Shown here piece by piece: positions 34,654 to 44,127 of a DNA stretch of 64,000 bases. Location: assembly GCF_008065115.1 (NCBI RefSeq), contig NZ_CP042913.1, forward strand, positions 5,653,257 to 5,717,256, in the 5' to 3' direction. The translations under genes were made by a program, and so were the position numbers. The DNA comes from Bythopirellula goksoeyrii. GTDB taxonomy: Bacteria > Planctomycetota > Planctomycetia > Pirellulales > Lacipirellulaceae. The stretch's first letter is position 1; each line of letters opens with the position of its first letter. Below the pieces are notes generated by a model. The model saw only the letters and a program-made list of their open reading frames with translations. It was not told the DNA's origin and did no database searches.

Positions 34654-35715
34654 GTGCGACAACGTCAAACTACCCGGAGTCAAACGGCCCAGAGTCAAAC
34701 GGCCCGGACAGACCACAGTCGGCGCGTTGGTTTTACTCTCGTCGAGCTATTGGTCGTAATCGCAATCATCGGCGTCCTGGTCTCGCTATTGCTGCCGGCG
34801 GTGCAGGCGGCGCGCGAGGCCGCCAGGCGCAACTCCTGCGTCAACAACCTGAAACAGCTGAGCCTCGCCATGCTCAACTACGAATCGGCCCAGGGGGGAT
34901 TTCCTCCGATGGCGCTTACGTGGACGCAGGAGGAATACGAAGAGCGCTACGACGGCACCGGACCGGGAAGTTGGTTTGACGACCACGGTTGGTACACCTA
35001 TGTAGCGCCTTACATCGAGCAAGCCGGTTTCACCAACGTACTCAACATCGACCTTTCGTTGAGTGACTGGAGCAATGAAGCGGCGCGCAAAGCATTCATG
35101 CCGATATACGCCTGCCCCTCGGACATTGGGTTGCAGAGAAACGAGTGGCCCGAACGCACGTGGGCGCGTATTCGCGGCAATTACGTGGCTAACGCCGGCA
35201 ACACCAGCTACGGCCAATACGATATGATAGACAATCCGTTTTTTGGTGCGCCGTTCGGGCCCCGCGACCCCACGCCGCTGCGCAAGATCACCGACGGCAC
35301 TTCCAACACGCTCCTGATGAGCGAGATCAAGGTCGTGCCCGAGTCCATCGAGTGGGGAGGTCCCATGTCCGACATCCAGACCGCTCTTGGCGGTCACGTG
35401 TTTACTGGCTGGAACTCCCCCAACTCGGGACAAGACGTTGTGGCTCGCCTCATCCCGCCGCTGGAGGATCTGGCCTCCAACAACATTCCCCCGCCCTGTA
35501 GGTCTCCTTGCGCTCTGCCCTTCGATTTTTCGGACCGCACAGTTGTTTTCACAGAGACGAAGATGCAGGCCATGGTCGCGCGCAGCCACCATCCCGGCGG
35601 CGTCAATACCTCGCGCTGCGACGGATCAGTGGCTTTCGTGTCAGACGACATCGACGAATTCGAATGGCGCGCGCTGACCTCCGCAGCTGGCGGCGAAGTA
35701 AACGGCGCACTGTGA
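34654..35715 (+). CDS. DUF1559 pseudopilin-like protein with GTG start
   Basis: 353 residues from GTG 34654, with AGGAGGG 12 bases upstream. The N-terminus has a repetitive Gln/Thr-rich stretch (RSQTAQSQTARTD) before the prepilin motif ([19 protein letters not shown]) and [15 protein letters not shown]. The C-terminal H-x9-DG motif is HPGGVNTSRCDG. It shares leader and first 30 residues with the gene at 59935, so both were founded by the same mobile 5' cassette. It lies 34 bases before the large ThuA/haem protein gene. Likely an envelope protein anchored by its N-terminal helix. Confidence 0.88.
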   Translation: MRQRQTTRSQTAQSQTARTDHSRRVGFTLVELLVVIAIIGVLVSLLLPAVQAAREAARRNSCVNNLKQLSLAMLNYESAQGGFPPMALTWTQEEYEERYDGTGPGSWFDDHGWYTYVAPYIEQAGFTNVLNIDLSLSDWSNEAARKAFMPIYACPSDIGLQRNEWPERTWARIRGNYVANAGNTSYGQYDMIDNPFFGAPFGPRDPTPLRKITDGTSNTLLMSEIKVVPESIEWGGPMSDIQTALGGHVFTGWNSPNSGQDVVARLIPPLEDLASNNIPPPCRSPCALPFDFSDRTVVFTETKMQAMVARSHHPGGVNTSRCDGSVAFVSDDIDEFEWRALTSAAGGEVNGAL

Positions 35716-35749
35716 GCTGCGAATCATTTTCCCTGGGATTCTCGACGCC

Positions 35750-38700
35750 ATGCAAATTTACCGACTCCGCCATTTGGCGCTTGGTTGGCTGTCTGTCACT
35801 CTGTTCGCCCTTTTGGGCGAGCTCGGCTGTTGGGCGGTTGGCGCCGAACAGCTGTCGCGCGACAACGGGCGACCTGATCACCGGCTGATCTTTCTGGGCG
35901 ACAGCGGCCCCCATCTGCCGGCGGCGCGCGCCGCGGTCTTGATTCCGGCGCTGCGCGGGCGCGGCATCGCCGTCGACTACTCCGAAGACCCGGATTTGCT
36001 CGCCTCCCCCAATCTGGCCCAATACGACGGCTTGATACTCTATGCCAACATCGACGCGATTACCCCTGAACAAGAAGCGGGATTGCTGGCTTTTGTCGAA
36101 GGGGGTAAGGGCTTTGTGCCGTTGCACTGCGCCTCGTATTGCTTTCGCAACAGCCAGAAGTTTGTCGACCTGGTTGGCGCCCAGTTTCAGGACCACGGCG
36201 CCGAGGTCTTCTCGACTCGCCTGACGCCGCGTGGCGAGCCGGTGTTTGACGGTTTCGGCGGTTTCGAAAGTTGGGACGAAACCTACATCCATCACCGCCA
36301 CAACGAGCGCGACCGAATTGTGCTCGAGTACCGCGACCAAGGTCCCCAGGCCGAAGGACGCTCCGGCGAGCCGTGGACATGGATCCGCCGACAGGGAAAG
36401 GGACGCGTTTTCTACACGGCATGGGGCCATGACCTGCGCACCTGGAGCCACCCCGGATTCCAGAATCTCATCGAACGCGGCGTTCGCTGGGCCTGCACAG
36501 GCGACCCGGGCCTGGTTCCCGATTTTGTCAATCCGCAACCGTTCGAGCCGCCGAGGATGGTCGACGGCGCCGGCAGCCTCGACGCCATGCAATACGACGA
36601 CGTGGGACCCAAGGTTCCCCATTACATGCCCGAAAGTGACGAGGACGGTCGGGGGCAGGCCCGCCACCTGATGCAGCGTCCGCAGCCGCCGGAAGAGTCG
36701 CTAAACTACTACGCGACGCCTGAGGGCTTTTCTTTACAGTTGTTTGCCGCCGAACCGGCTCTGGGGCCTAAGCCGATCGCCATGAACTGGGATGCCCGGG
36801 GCCGGCTGTGGGTGTGCGAATCGATCGACTATCCCAACGACTTGCAGCCTGCCGGGACGGGCAACGACCGGATTCGGATTTGCGAAGATTCCGACGGCGA
36901 CGGAAGAGCAGACAAGTTCACCGTGTTTGCCGAGCAGCTAAGCGTTCCGACCGCAATCACCTTCTATCGCGGCGGGGCGATCGTCCAGAACGGCACGGAA
37001 ACGATCTATCTCAAAGACGTCGACGGCGACGATCGCGCCGACCTTCGCGAGACGTTGATCACCGGCTGGGATATGAACGACACGCACGGCGGCGTGAGCA
37101 ATTTCCACTATGGCTTGGACAACTGGATCTGGGCGATGCAGGGCTACAATCCATCCACCCCGCGGTATCGAGACCCGGAAGGCGTGATGCGCGAAGGACA
37201 GTCCTTCGGCATGGGGTTCTTCCGGTTTCGGCTCGACCAGAGCGATCCGCCGCGGGTAGTCGACCTGGAGTTTCTGCGCTCGACGGACAACAACACGTGG
37301 GGACTGGGAATCAGCGAAGAAGGTCTCGTGTTCGGTTCCACCGCCAATAACAATCCGAGCGTCTTCATGCCCATTCCCAATCGCTATTATGAACGGGTCC
37401 TTGGCTTCTCGGCTGACATGCTGGGAACGATTGCTGATACGCCAAAGTTTTCGTCCCTCACCGACAAGGTGCGCCAGGTCGACCACTTCGGCGCCTACAC
37501 GGCCGGCACGGGACACGCGTTGTATACAGCGCGGGCCTATCCGCCGCAGTGGTGGAACAAGACGGCCTTTGTCTGCGGACCGACAGGACACTTGGTGGGG
37601 GTGTTTGTGCTGCGGCGCGACGGCGCCGGATACCGGTCGTCCAGCCCGAGCAACCTGGTTGCCAGCCGGGACGAGTGGTCGGCGCCCATCATGGCCGAGG
37701 TGGGGCCTGACGGCTTCGTGTGGGTTCTTGACTGGTACAACTACATCGTGCAACACAATCCCACGCCTGTGGGGTTCACCACCGGCAAGGGCGAGGCCTA
37801 CGAATCGGATCTCCGCGACAAGCGACACGGGCGCATCTACCGACTGCGATACGACGACGGCGAACAGACGTCCGCGCCCCCGCCGCTTCAGGCCGCGAGT
37901 CCCGCAGAGTTGACGGCGACGCTGCGCCACCCGACGAAGCTATGGCGACTGCATGCACAGCGTTTGCTGGTGGAGCGGGGAAACCGCGATGTGGCGCCGG
38001 CGTTGATCGAGATGGTGCGCGACGGCAGCATCGACGCGATCGGACTGAATGTGGGGGCCATCCACGCGTTGGGCGCCTTACGCGGATTGGGAGCGTTCGA
38101 CAAGCACGCCCTGCCCGCGGCGGTTGAGGCGCTGCACACCGCGCTGGCGCATCCGTCGGCGGGCGTGCGCCGCATTGCGATTGCCGCGTTGCCGCACAAC
38201 GAGACCTCGCGTACTGCGCTGCTGGAATGCGACGTGCTGCGCGACGACGACGCGCAAGTGCAGTTGGCCGCCGTCCTGGCTCTGTCCGACATGCCGCCAA
38301 GCAGGCAGGGCGCCGAGGCGCTTGTTGCGCTTCTAGCCGACGGGGCTGGGAGCGACCGCTGGATTGCCGACGCGCTAACCAGCGCAGCGGCCATGCACGG
38401 CGTGCAGTTCCTGCAAGAACTGGCCAGCAGCTTGCCGCGTGATTCGACCGACCGGCGATCGCTGCCAGCCGCCATTTCCCGGCTCGCCGGCGTCTTGGGT
38501 GAACACCTGGCTCGCGGCGACTTGGATGCGGGCGATCTGGAAGCGTTGCTCAATGCACTTGCCGATGCAGACGAGGGCCTCGCCTCGACGGTCATCGCCG
38601 CCGTCGCCAAGCACTGGCCTGAGGACCGGGCGGCGTCGTTGCCGCGCTCAGCCGAAGGAGCGATCATTCGCCTGCTGACGCACGTTTCGCTCGACGCCAA

Positions 38701-40228
38701 GAGCGACCTGTTGCGGCTAGCTCGACAGTGGCATGCCGGCGACATGGAAGAACTGCATCAACAGCAAGGCGAAATGCTGCGCGCGCAGGTAGCCAACGCT
38801 GATCTGCCCGACAGCGAGCGGATCTTCGCCGCGCAGGCGTGGGTGCGATTGGACCCGGACGACGGTTCCATCGTCGAAGAGTTGCTTAGCACAATCACCC
38901 CCCAGACGTCGCCGTCGCTGCTGGTCGGGCTACTTCAGGCGGCCGCTGAGAGTCGCTACGACGATTTCGGCGCAGAGCTGGTCCTGCTTTACGACGGCCT
39001 GCTTCCACAGGGCCGCGAAGCGGTGTTGGAACTTTTGCTTCAGCAGCCTGATTCGACTAACGCGCTGCTCGACGCGGTCGCCGCCAACGAAATCGACGTC
39101 GCCGCTCTGAGTCTTGAGCAGATTGCCGCTCTACGAGCACATCCCGTCGAGACCATTCGCAACCGGGCCGCCGAGTTGATCGTCGCCGGCGGCGTCAACC
39201 CCAACCCGGACCGGCAGAAAGTGCTGGCCGATTTACTGCCGGTCGCCGAGATCGCCGGCGACGCCGCCGAGGGCAAAAAACTGTTCGCCAAGCACTGCGC
39301 CGTATGCCATTCGCACGGAGGCACGGGCGCCACAGTCGGTCCTGATCTCACCGGCATGTTCGTGCATCCCAAGCGGGACGTCCTCGGCAACATCATCGAC
39401 CCCAGCCGCGACGTCGAAGGCAACTACCGCAGCTACTCGGTCATCGCCAATGGAAGAGTCTATGCCGGACTGTTCGCCGGCGAGTCGCGCACGACCATCA
39501 CCATGGTCGACTCTAGCGGCAAGCGCCATGTCATCCAGCGGAGCGACGTCGACGAAGTGTTTTCTAACGACCTGTCTCTAATGCCCGACGGTTTCGAAAA
39601 ACAGCTTTCGCCAACCGAACTGGCGAACGTGCTGGAATTCCTCGCTACGCCCCAGCGTTACGTCCCGCTCTCCCTGGCACGCGTCGCGACAGCAAGCAGC
39701 GCCAAGCCGCTGTTCGAGGGCCAGGCGGACGGTCCTGATCGACTGGTGCTGCCCGACTGGAAACCCAGAACCGTCGGCGGGGTGCCGTTCACGCTCGTCG
39801 ATCCGCAGCAAGGCGCTGTGCGAAACATACTGCTGTTTCGCAGCGATCGCTCGCCGCTCACGCAGCGCATGCCCGAGGCGGTGCGTCTTCGGTGCGGTTA
39901 CCAGGCCAAGACCTTGCACTTGCTAAGCGGCGTGAGCGGTTGGGGATTTCCCACCGAGAGCGAAAAGACGCCGTCGCTGATCATTCGCCTGCATTACCAG
40001 GGCGGTCGGACCGAGGAGCACGAATTAAGAAACGGCGTCCATTTTGCCGATTACATCCGTCGCGTCGATGTGCCCGGATCGGAGTTCGCATTCGCCATGC
40101 GGAACCAGCAGATGCGCTATCTGGCGATCAAGCCGGAACGCGAGGAGCAGATCGTCGACATCGAATTCGTCACGGCAAGCGACTCCACCGTGCCGATCGT
40201 GTTGGCGGTCACCGCCGAACTGCCATGA
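35750..40228 (+). CDS. Giant secreted ThuA / PVC dehydrogenase-like / HEAT / cytochrome c protein
   Basis: 1492 residues with signal peptide (LGELGCWAVGAEQ). Domains in order: ThuA-like residues about 40-270 (RLIFLGDSGPHLPAARAA, GKGFVPLHCASYCF); a six-bladed propeller of the planctomycete membrane-bound dehydrogenase type, about 310-690 (EGFSLQLFAAEP, WVCESIDYPNDL, DGDGRADKFTVFA); HEAT-like repeats about 700-1150; and a class I cytochrome c with CAVCH near 1183 and the distal Met in LTGMF. A C-terminal beta-domain ends the protein. It probably oxidises a sugar-type substrate and passes electrons to haem; the substrate is unknown. The permease and ribokinase genes follow within 140 bases. Confidence 0.88.
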   Translation: MQIYRLRHLALGWLSVTLFALLGELGCWAVGAEQLSRDNGRPDHRLIFLGDSGPHLPAARAAVLIPALRGRGIAVDYSEDPDLLASPNLAQYDGLILYANIDAITPEQEAGLLAFVEGGKGFVPLHCASYCFRNSQKFVDLVGAQFQDHGAEVFSTRLTPRGEPVFDGFGGFESWDETYIHHRHNERDRIVLEYRDQGPQAEGRSGEPWTWIRRQGKGRVFYTAWGHDLRTWSHPGFQNLIERGVRWACTGDPGLVPDFVNPQPFEPPRMVDGAGSLDAMQYDDVGPKVPHYMPESDEDGRGQARHLMQRPQPPEESLNYYATPEGFSLQLFAAEPALGPKPIAMNWDARGRLWVCESIDYPNDLQPAGTGNDRIRICEDSDGDGRADKFTVFAEQLSVPTAITFYRGGAIVQNGTETIYLKDVDGDDRADLRETLITGWDMNDTHGGVSNFHYGLDNWIWAMQGYNPSTPRYRDPEGVMREGQSFGMGFFRFRLDQSDPPRVVDLEFLRSTDNNTWGLGISEEGLVFGSTANNNPSVFMPIPNRYYERVLGFSADMLGTIADTPKFSSLTDKVRQVDHFGAYTAGTGHALYTARAYPPQWWNKTAFVCGPTGHLVGVFVLRRDGAGYRSSSPSNLVASRDEWSAPIMAEVGPDGFVWVLDWYNYIVQHNPTPVGFTTGKGEAYESDLRDKRHGRIYRLRYDDGEQTSAPPPLQAASPAELTATLRHPTKLWRLHAQRLLVERGNRDVAPALIEMVRDGSIDAIGLNVGAIHALGALRGLGAFDKHALPAAVEALHTALAHPSAGVRRIAIAALPHNETSRTALLECDVLRDDDAQVQLAAVLALSDMPPSRQGAEALVALLADGAGSDRWIADALTSAAAMHGVQFLQELASSLPRDSTDRRSLPAAISRLAGVLGEHLARGDLDAGDLEALLNALADADEGLASTVIAAVAKHWPEDRAASLPRSAEGAIIRLLTHVSLDAKSDLLRLARQWHAGDMEELHQQQGEMLRAQVANADLPDSERIFAAQAWVRLDPDDGSIVEELLSTITPQTSPSLLVGLLQAAAESRYDDFGAELVLLYDGLLPQGREAVLELLLQQPDSTNALLDAVAANEIDVAALSLEQIAALRAHPVETIRNRAAELIVAGGVNPNPDRQKVLADLLPVAEIAGDAAEGKKLFAKHCAVCHSHGGTGATVGPDLTGMFVHPKRDVLGNIIDPSRDVEGNYRSYSVIANGRVYAGLFAGESRTTITMVDSSGKRHVIQRSDVDEVFSNDLSLMPDGFEKQLSPTELANVLEFLATPQRYVPLSLARVATASSAKPLFEGQADGPDRLVLPDWKPRTVGGVPFTLVDPQQGAVRNILLFRSDRSPLTQRMPEAVRLRCGYQAKTLHLLSGVSGWGFPTESEKTPSLIIRLHYQGGRTEEHELRNGVHFADYIRRVDVPGSEFAFAMRNQQMRYLAIKPEREEQIVDIEFVTASDSTVPIVLAVTAELP

Positions 40229-40291
40229 CCGCTCCACCGCGCGCATGGTTAGGGCCCTACTAACGAAGAACAAGAACGAAACGGATTAACC

Positions 40292-41317
40292 ATGTTCACT
40301 GTCGAGTCTTACGTTGTTGCAGTGCTGATGTGCGTCATCACTATGCTCTGCTGGGGTTCGTGGGCAAATACGCAGAAACTTGCCAGTAAGGAATGGAAGT
40401 TCCAGCTATTCTACTGGGATTACTGCATCGGAATCCTGTTGACAACGCTGCTCTTGGCCTTCACCTTGGGCAGCGTTGGCGAGCAGGGCCGGCCGTTCAT
40501 GGAGGACGTTCGCCAGGCAGACGCTCAATACCTACAGAGCGCGTTTGTCGGCGGCGTCATATTTAACTTTGCAAACATCTTACTCGTCGTCGCCATCGAT
40601 ATCGCAGGCATGTCGGTCGCATTTCCCGTAGGGATTGGCCTGGCCCTCGCGCTGGGAGTGATCGACAATTACCGCAATCAGCCGGACACCTACACCATGG
40701 AGCTGCTGTTCGCAGGCGTGGCGTGCGTGGCGGCTGCGATCGTCGTCAACGCGCTGGCCTATCGCCGGCTTTCGACGGACAAAAAAGCGACCGCGCTAGG
40801 AGTGATCATCTCCGTAGTTTGCGGCGTCTCGATGGGTTTTTTCTACGGACGGGTGGCCGCCGCGATCTCAGGCGACATGGTCAATCCCGAGGCCGGGAAA
40901 TTGACGCCGTACACGGCGTTGGTGCTGTTCTCGCTCGGCCTGCTGCTGAGTAACTTCCTATTCAATTGGGTCGCGATGAAGTGGACCGTCAGCGGTGAGA
41001 AAGTCAACGCGATCGATTACTTCACGAAAGGCAATCCCCGGCTTCATCTGGTCGGGATCTTAGGTGGTTGCATCTGGGGGATTGGCATGTCGTTCAGCAT
41101 GATCGCTGGGGACGCTGCAGGCTACGCGATCTCCTACGGATTGGGTCAGGGCGCTACGCTCGTAGCCGCTTTCTGGGGAGTGTTTATCTGGCGCGAATTC
41201 AAGTCCGCGCCGGAGGGAACCAATACGTATCTCGCCGCCATGTTCGTGTTTTACATTATTGGTCTCGGCTTAATCATTGGAGCTAACAAGGAAGTGTTTG
41301 GCGGCGCAGCGACTTGA
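40292..41317 (+). CDS. Sugar permease of the GRP/RhaT-like drug/metabolite transporter superfamily
   Basis: 341 residues, ten predicted membrane segments, starting MCVITMLCWGSWANTQKLA, the glucose/ribose porter (GlcU/RbsU) signature. Repeats of WGSW, GVIFNFANILLVVAI and GLGQGATLVAAFWGVFIW support the family. It should import a monosaccharide by a cation gradient. The ribokinase gene begins 46 bases after its stop, so a pentose such as ribose is the likely cargo. It is 63 bases after the giant haem protein and likely in the same operon. Confidence 0.85.
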   Translation: MFTVESYVVAVLMCVITMLCWGSWANTQKLASKEWKFQLFYWDYCIGILLTTLLLAFTLGSVGEQGRPFMEDVRQADAQYLQSAFVGGVIFNFANILLVVAIDIAGMSVAFPVGIGLALALGVIDNYRNQPDTYTMELLFAGVACVAAAIVVNALAYRRLSTDKKATALGVIISVVCGVSMGFFYGRVAAAISGDMVNPEAGKLTPYTALVLFSLGLLLSNFLFNWVAMKWTVSGEKVNAIDYFTKGNPRLHLVGILGGCIWGIGMSFSMIAGDAAGYAISYGLGQGATLVAAFWGVFIWREFKSAPEGTNTYLAAMFVFYIIGLGLIIGANKEVFGGAAT

Positions 41318-41363
41318 ACCGCCGGACTCTCTGCGCGAGATGCGCGTCGAAGGAGCAGCAGGC

Positions 41364-42287
41364 ATGGGTAGTAAGATTGCAGTCGTCGGTAGTTCTAATA
41401 CCGACATGATTATCAAAATGGAGCGCATTCCCAAGCCGGGCGAAACCATCCTGGGAGGCGAATTCACAACTGCCCCCGGCGGAAAGGGCGCTAATCAGGC
41501 GGTTGCGGCGGCGCGGGCGGGCGGCGCGGTGCGATTGGTCGCACGTGTGGGGACGGACATGTTCGGCAATCAGGCCGTCGAGGGCTTCGTCGGTGACAAC
41601 ATCGACGTCAGCCACGTCCTGCGGGATCGCGGCGAGCCTTCGGGCGTTGCGCTGATCTTTGTCGATCACCAAGGTGAAAACAGCATCGCTGTCGCGTCCG
41701 GGGCGAATGGTCGTCTTAGCCCGGCGGATGTACAGGCCGCCACAGGGGCAATCGCCGAGGCCGACGTGCTTATCATGCAACTAGAAACGCCCCTTGATAC
41801 CGTCAGCGAAGCAGCCGCGATCGCCGCTAGGGCAGGCGTGAGGTCGATTCTCAATCCTGCGCCTGCCCAAGCACTCGACGACGAGCTCCTCCGTCGAATT
41901 TCTATTCTGACGCCCAATGAGAGCGAGGCGGAACTCCTCACCGGCTTGGCGATCAACACCGACGCGGACGCCGCAGAGGCGGCCAACGCTTTATCTCAAA
42001 AAGGCGTCGGCGTCGTTCTCATCACTCTGGGAGCCCGCGGAGTCTTTGTCCATGGCGACGGGGTGCACGACCTCGTCCCAGGTTTTGAGGTGGAAGCTGT
42101 TGACACGACCGCTGCGGGGGACGTCTTTAATGGGGCCCTGGCTGTTGCATTGGCGGAAGGCACTCCGCTAGGAGAGGCCGTCCATTTCGCAAACGCCGCG
42201 GCGGCCATCTCAGTAACCAGGCTTGGCGCCCAGCCCTCCGCTCCAAGTCGCCAGGAGATCGATGCCTTCTTGCGCGAGCGCAGCTGA
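41364..42287 (+). CDS. rbsK: Ribokinase
   Basis: 307 residues from ATG 41364 with AAGGAG eight bases upstream; the in-frame start at 41277 would overlap the permease. Signature residues match Escherichia coli RbsK: GSSNTDMIIKMERIPKPGET at the N-terminus, GGKGANQAVAAAR, and DTTAAGDVFNGAL with the catalytic Asp. It converts D-ribose to ribose 5-phosphate with ATP in the cytoplasm. Coupling to the permease suggests salvage of ribose or a similar pentose. Confidence 0.9.
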   Translation: MGSKIAVVGSSNTDMIIKMERIPKPGETILGGEFTTAPGGKGANQAVAAARAGGAVRLVARVGTDMFGNQAVEGFVGDNIDVSHVLRDRGEPSGVALIFVDHQGENSIAVASGANGRLSPADVQAATGAIAEADVLIMQLETPLDTVSEAAAIAARAGVRSILNPAPAQALDDELLRRISILTPNESEAELLTGLAINTDADAAEAANALSQKGVGVVLITLGARGVFVHGDGVHDLVPGFEVEAVDTTAAGDVFNGALAVALAEGTPLGEAVHFANAAAAISVTRLGAQPSAPSRQEIDAFLRERS

Positions 42288-42307
42288 TCATTTGGGCGTA
42301 TTCATGA

Positions 42308-42334
42308 TTGATATGTTGAAATGCGTAGTATAAT
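42308..42334 (+). promoter_or_regulatory. Sigma70-like promoter for the XylR-like regulator
   Basis: TTGATA (42308-42313) and a perfect TATAAT (42329-42334) separated by 15 bases, slightly short. A perfect hairpin GCGGCGG-TCG-CCGCCGC follows at 42344-42360, in the leader before ATG 42428. Confidence 0.5.
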
Positions 42335-42427
42335 CAAAGGGTTGCGGCGGTCGCCGCCGCTTCCGCGAATCACCACTCGCGCCGTGTGGCGTGAGCTTTA
42401 CATGTCCGCCAGCGTTTTCCGACCCCT

Positions 42428-43591
42428 ATGCCCGAACTGATCGGTCTAAACCTATTGCCCGACGAGGATTACCGCCTCGACGTGATACACGGCGTGGTCG
42501 ACTACGTCCGTCGCGAGCCGTCGCTGCGGTTGGCTACCTTCGGTGGGGTGCCCTACGTCCCGTGGGATGAACTGGGGAAGTTCCGCGGCGCCGGAGTGAT
42601 TGCCATGGCCCACACTCGCCGCGCTGTGCGGCGACTCGTGCAGCTGCGGCTGCCGGTGGTCAATGTCTCGTCTCAGATTCACCAGGACGAGTTGGCAAGC
42701 GTGACGACCGACGACGCGGCCGTCGGACGACTCGCTGCGGATCATCTCCTCAACTGCGGATTGAAGAAATTCGTCTGCGTGTATTATCCGCGCTGGGCCA
42801 ACGACGAGGCGCGGATGGCCGCGTTTCGCGACAGAGTTAGCCGGGCTGGTTTCCCCGTGGAGGCAGTCGCCGTTTCATTCTGCCAATCGGTCGAACGCTT
42901 GGAAACCGAACGGCCGGAAGTCGAGATCGAGAAGCTTGCCCGTAAACTGGACAAACTGTCACGGCCGGTAGGCATCTTTGCTACGCACGACGAGTTCTCA
43001 GCCGCTTCGGTCAACGCATTACGCTCGCTTGGAGCCAGCTTGCCATACGATGCGCCGATACTGGGCGTGACAAACAACAGGCTGATCTGCGCGTCGTGCG
43101 ACCCGCCCCTTTCCAGCATCGTGCAATCGGGCCAACGGGTCGGCTTCGAGGCGGCCGCTGTGCTGCATCGACTGCTCCGTGGCGAACGACTGGCTGAACG
43201 GCATCTTCACCTGCCGCCCCTTGAGGTCGCCGTACGTCGGTCTACCAATGTCCTAGCTACGCGGGACGTACTGGTCGCCGAGGCGATCGACCAGATACGG
43301 CTGCGGTCTAGCGAACCGTTTACTGTCGCTGAGCTGGCCGAGCTGATGTGTGTATCGCGTAGCGGGCTCTACAAACGATTCATGGCCGCCTTGGGACACA
43401 CGCCCAACGAAGAAATTCGGCGCGCCCGATTAGCTCGGGCCGAAAAGCTGCTCTCTACCACCGAACTGCAGATTCCCCGCGTGGCGTACGACTGCGGTTA
43501 TCGCAGCGTCGGAGCTTTCTGTCGCGCCTTCCGCCTTGCCGTCGGCGCAACTCCGATTGAATATCGCAAGAGGTCCCGCTCTTCCGCTTAG
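42428..43591 (+). CDS. XylR-like regulator: sugar-binding domain plus AraC HTH
   Basis: 387 residues. Residues 1-270 form a periplasmic-binding-protein-like (LacI-type) effector domain (LNLLPDEDYRLDVIHGVVDY, GVIAMAHTRRAVRRL, VTTDDAAVGRLAADHLLNCG). Residues about 285-385 are an AraC/XylS double helix-turn-helix (FTVAELAELMCVSRSGLYKR, ELQIPRVAYDCGYRSVGAFC). This is the architecture of E. coli XylR, an activator of pentose genes. It has its own promoter and probably senses a sugar handled by the neighbouring permease/ribokinase or sialate genes. Confidence 0.88.
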   Translation: MPELIGLNLLPDEDYRLDVIHGVVDYVRREPSLRLATFGGVPYVPWDELGKFRGAGVIAMAHTRRAVRRLVQLRLPVVNVSSQIHQDELASVTTDDAAVGRLAADHLLNCGLKKFVCVYYPRWANDEARMAAFRDRVSRAGFPVEAVAVSFCQSVERLETERPEVEIEKLARKLDKLSRPVGIFATHDEFSAASVNALRSLGASLPYDAPILGVTNNRLICASCDPPLSSIVQSGQRVGFEAAAVLHRLLRGERLAERHLHLPPLEVAVRRSTNVLATRDVLVAEAIDQIRLRSSEPFTVAELAELMCVSRSGLYKRFMAALGHTPNEEIRRARLARAEKLLSTTELQIPRVAYDCGYRSVGAFCRAFRLAVGATPIEYRKRSRSSA

Positions 43592-44127
43592 CGGCGAGTC
43601 CTCGCGCGCAGGATCCGGGGGGGTTATTTGCCGCCCCCTGTTTTGCATCTTTGCGTTTCAAACGGATCCGTGTCGAAGCTGCACGAGCCTAGACCACGCG
43701 TCTCGCAACGCATGCCGCGATCTCGCGAGATCGACGATCGTTCGCATTCAAGCCACCGCGAATAACCGGCGGTGGACTTTGCCTACGATCGCCCGCCCCG
43801 CCCCCGCGCAGTTGCCACGAGACGAGGCCGCAGCGACGCCCCATTCGTGACCGTGTCAACATTGCGCAAATATTTATGGATGATTTAGTAGGCAGATGCG
43901 CTGCTTGGACGTTACTATACATATCTCATTCGCACTCATCGCGTTTGAAGAGTGCGCCGCCGAGCGAGCGTCGCAAAGCTTGTGCAGGGGAATACAGCTT
44001 CTCCGCGTCGGCGCGGACTGACGAGCGGGCCCACGCCACTTACCAGCAGAGTCTCAAGGAAGAGTTGCCCGCGGTCGGCCGGATCTGAGAACTCCGGCTC
44101 ATCCGCTATTGAATCCCGGAGTTGCCG
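43592..44127. other. Gap with a short copy of repeat R1 (copy d)
   Basis: At 43856-43890 TCAACATTGCGCAAATATTT and TGGATGATTT match the core of R1 with several changes. The rest of the 536 bases shows no credible gene; high-GC frames on both strands lack starts and motifs. Confidence 0.5.

Noticed and set aside
35603-36667. 354-codon minus-strand frame
   Set aside because: Antisense to the DUF1559 and giant ThuA/haem genes, both with clear motifs and starts.
36938-37930. 330-codon minus-strand frame
   Set aside because: Shadow of the propeller domain of the giant protein; no motif or ribosome site.
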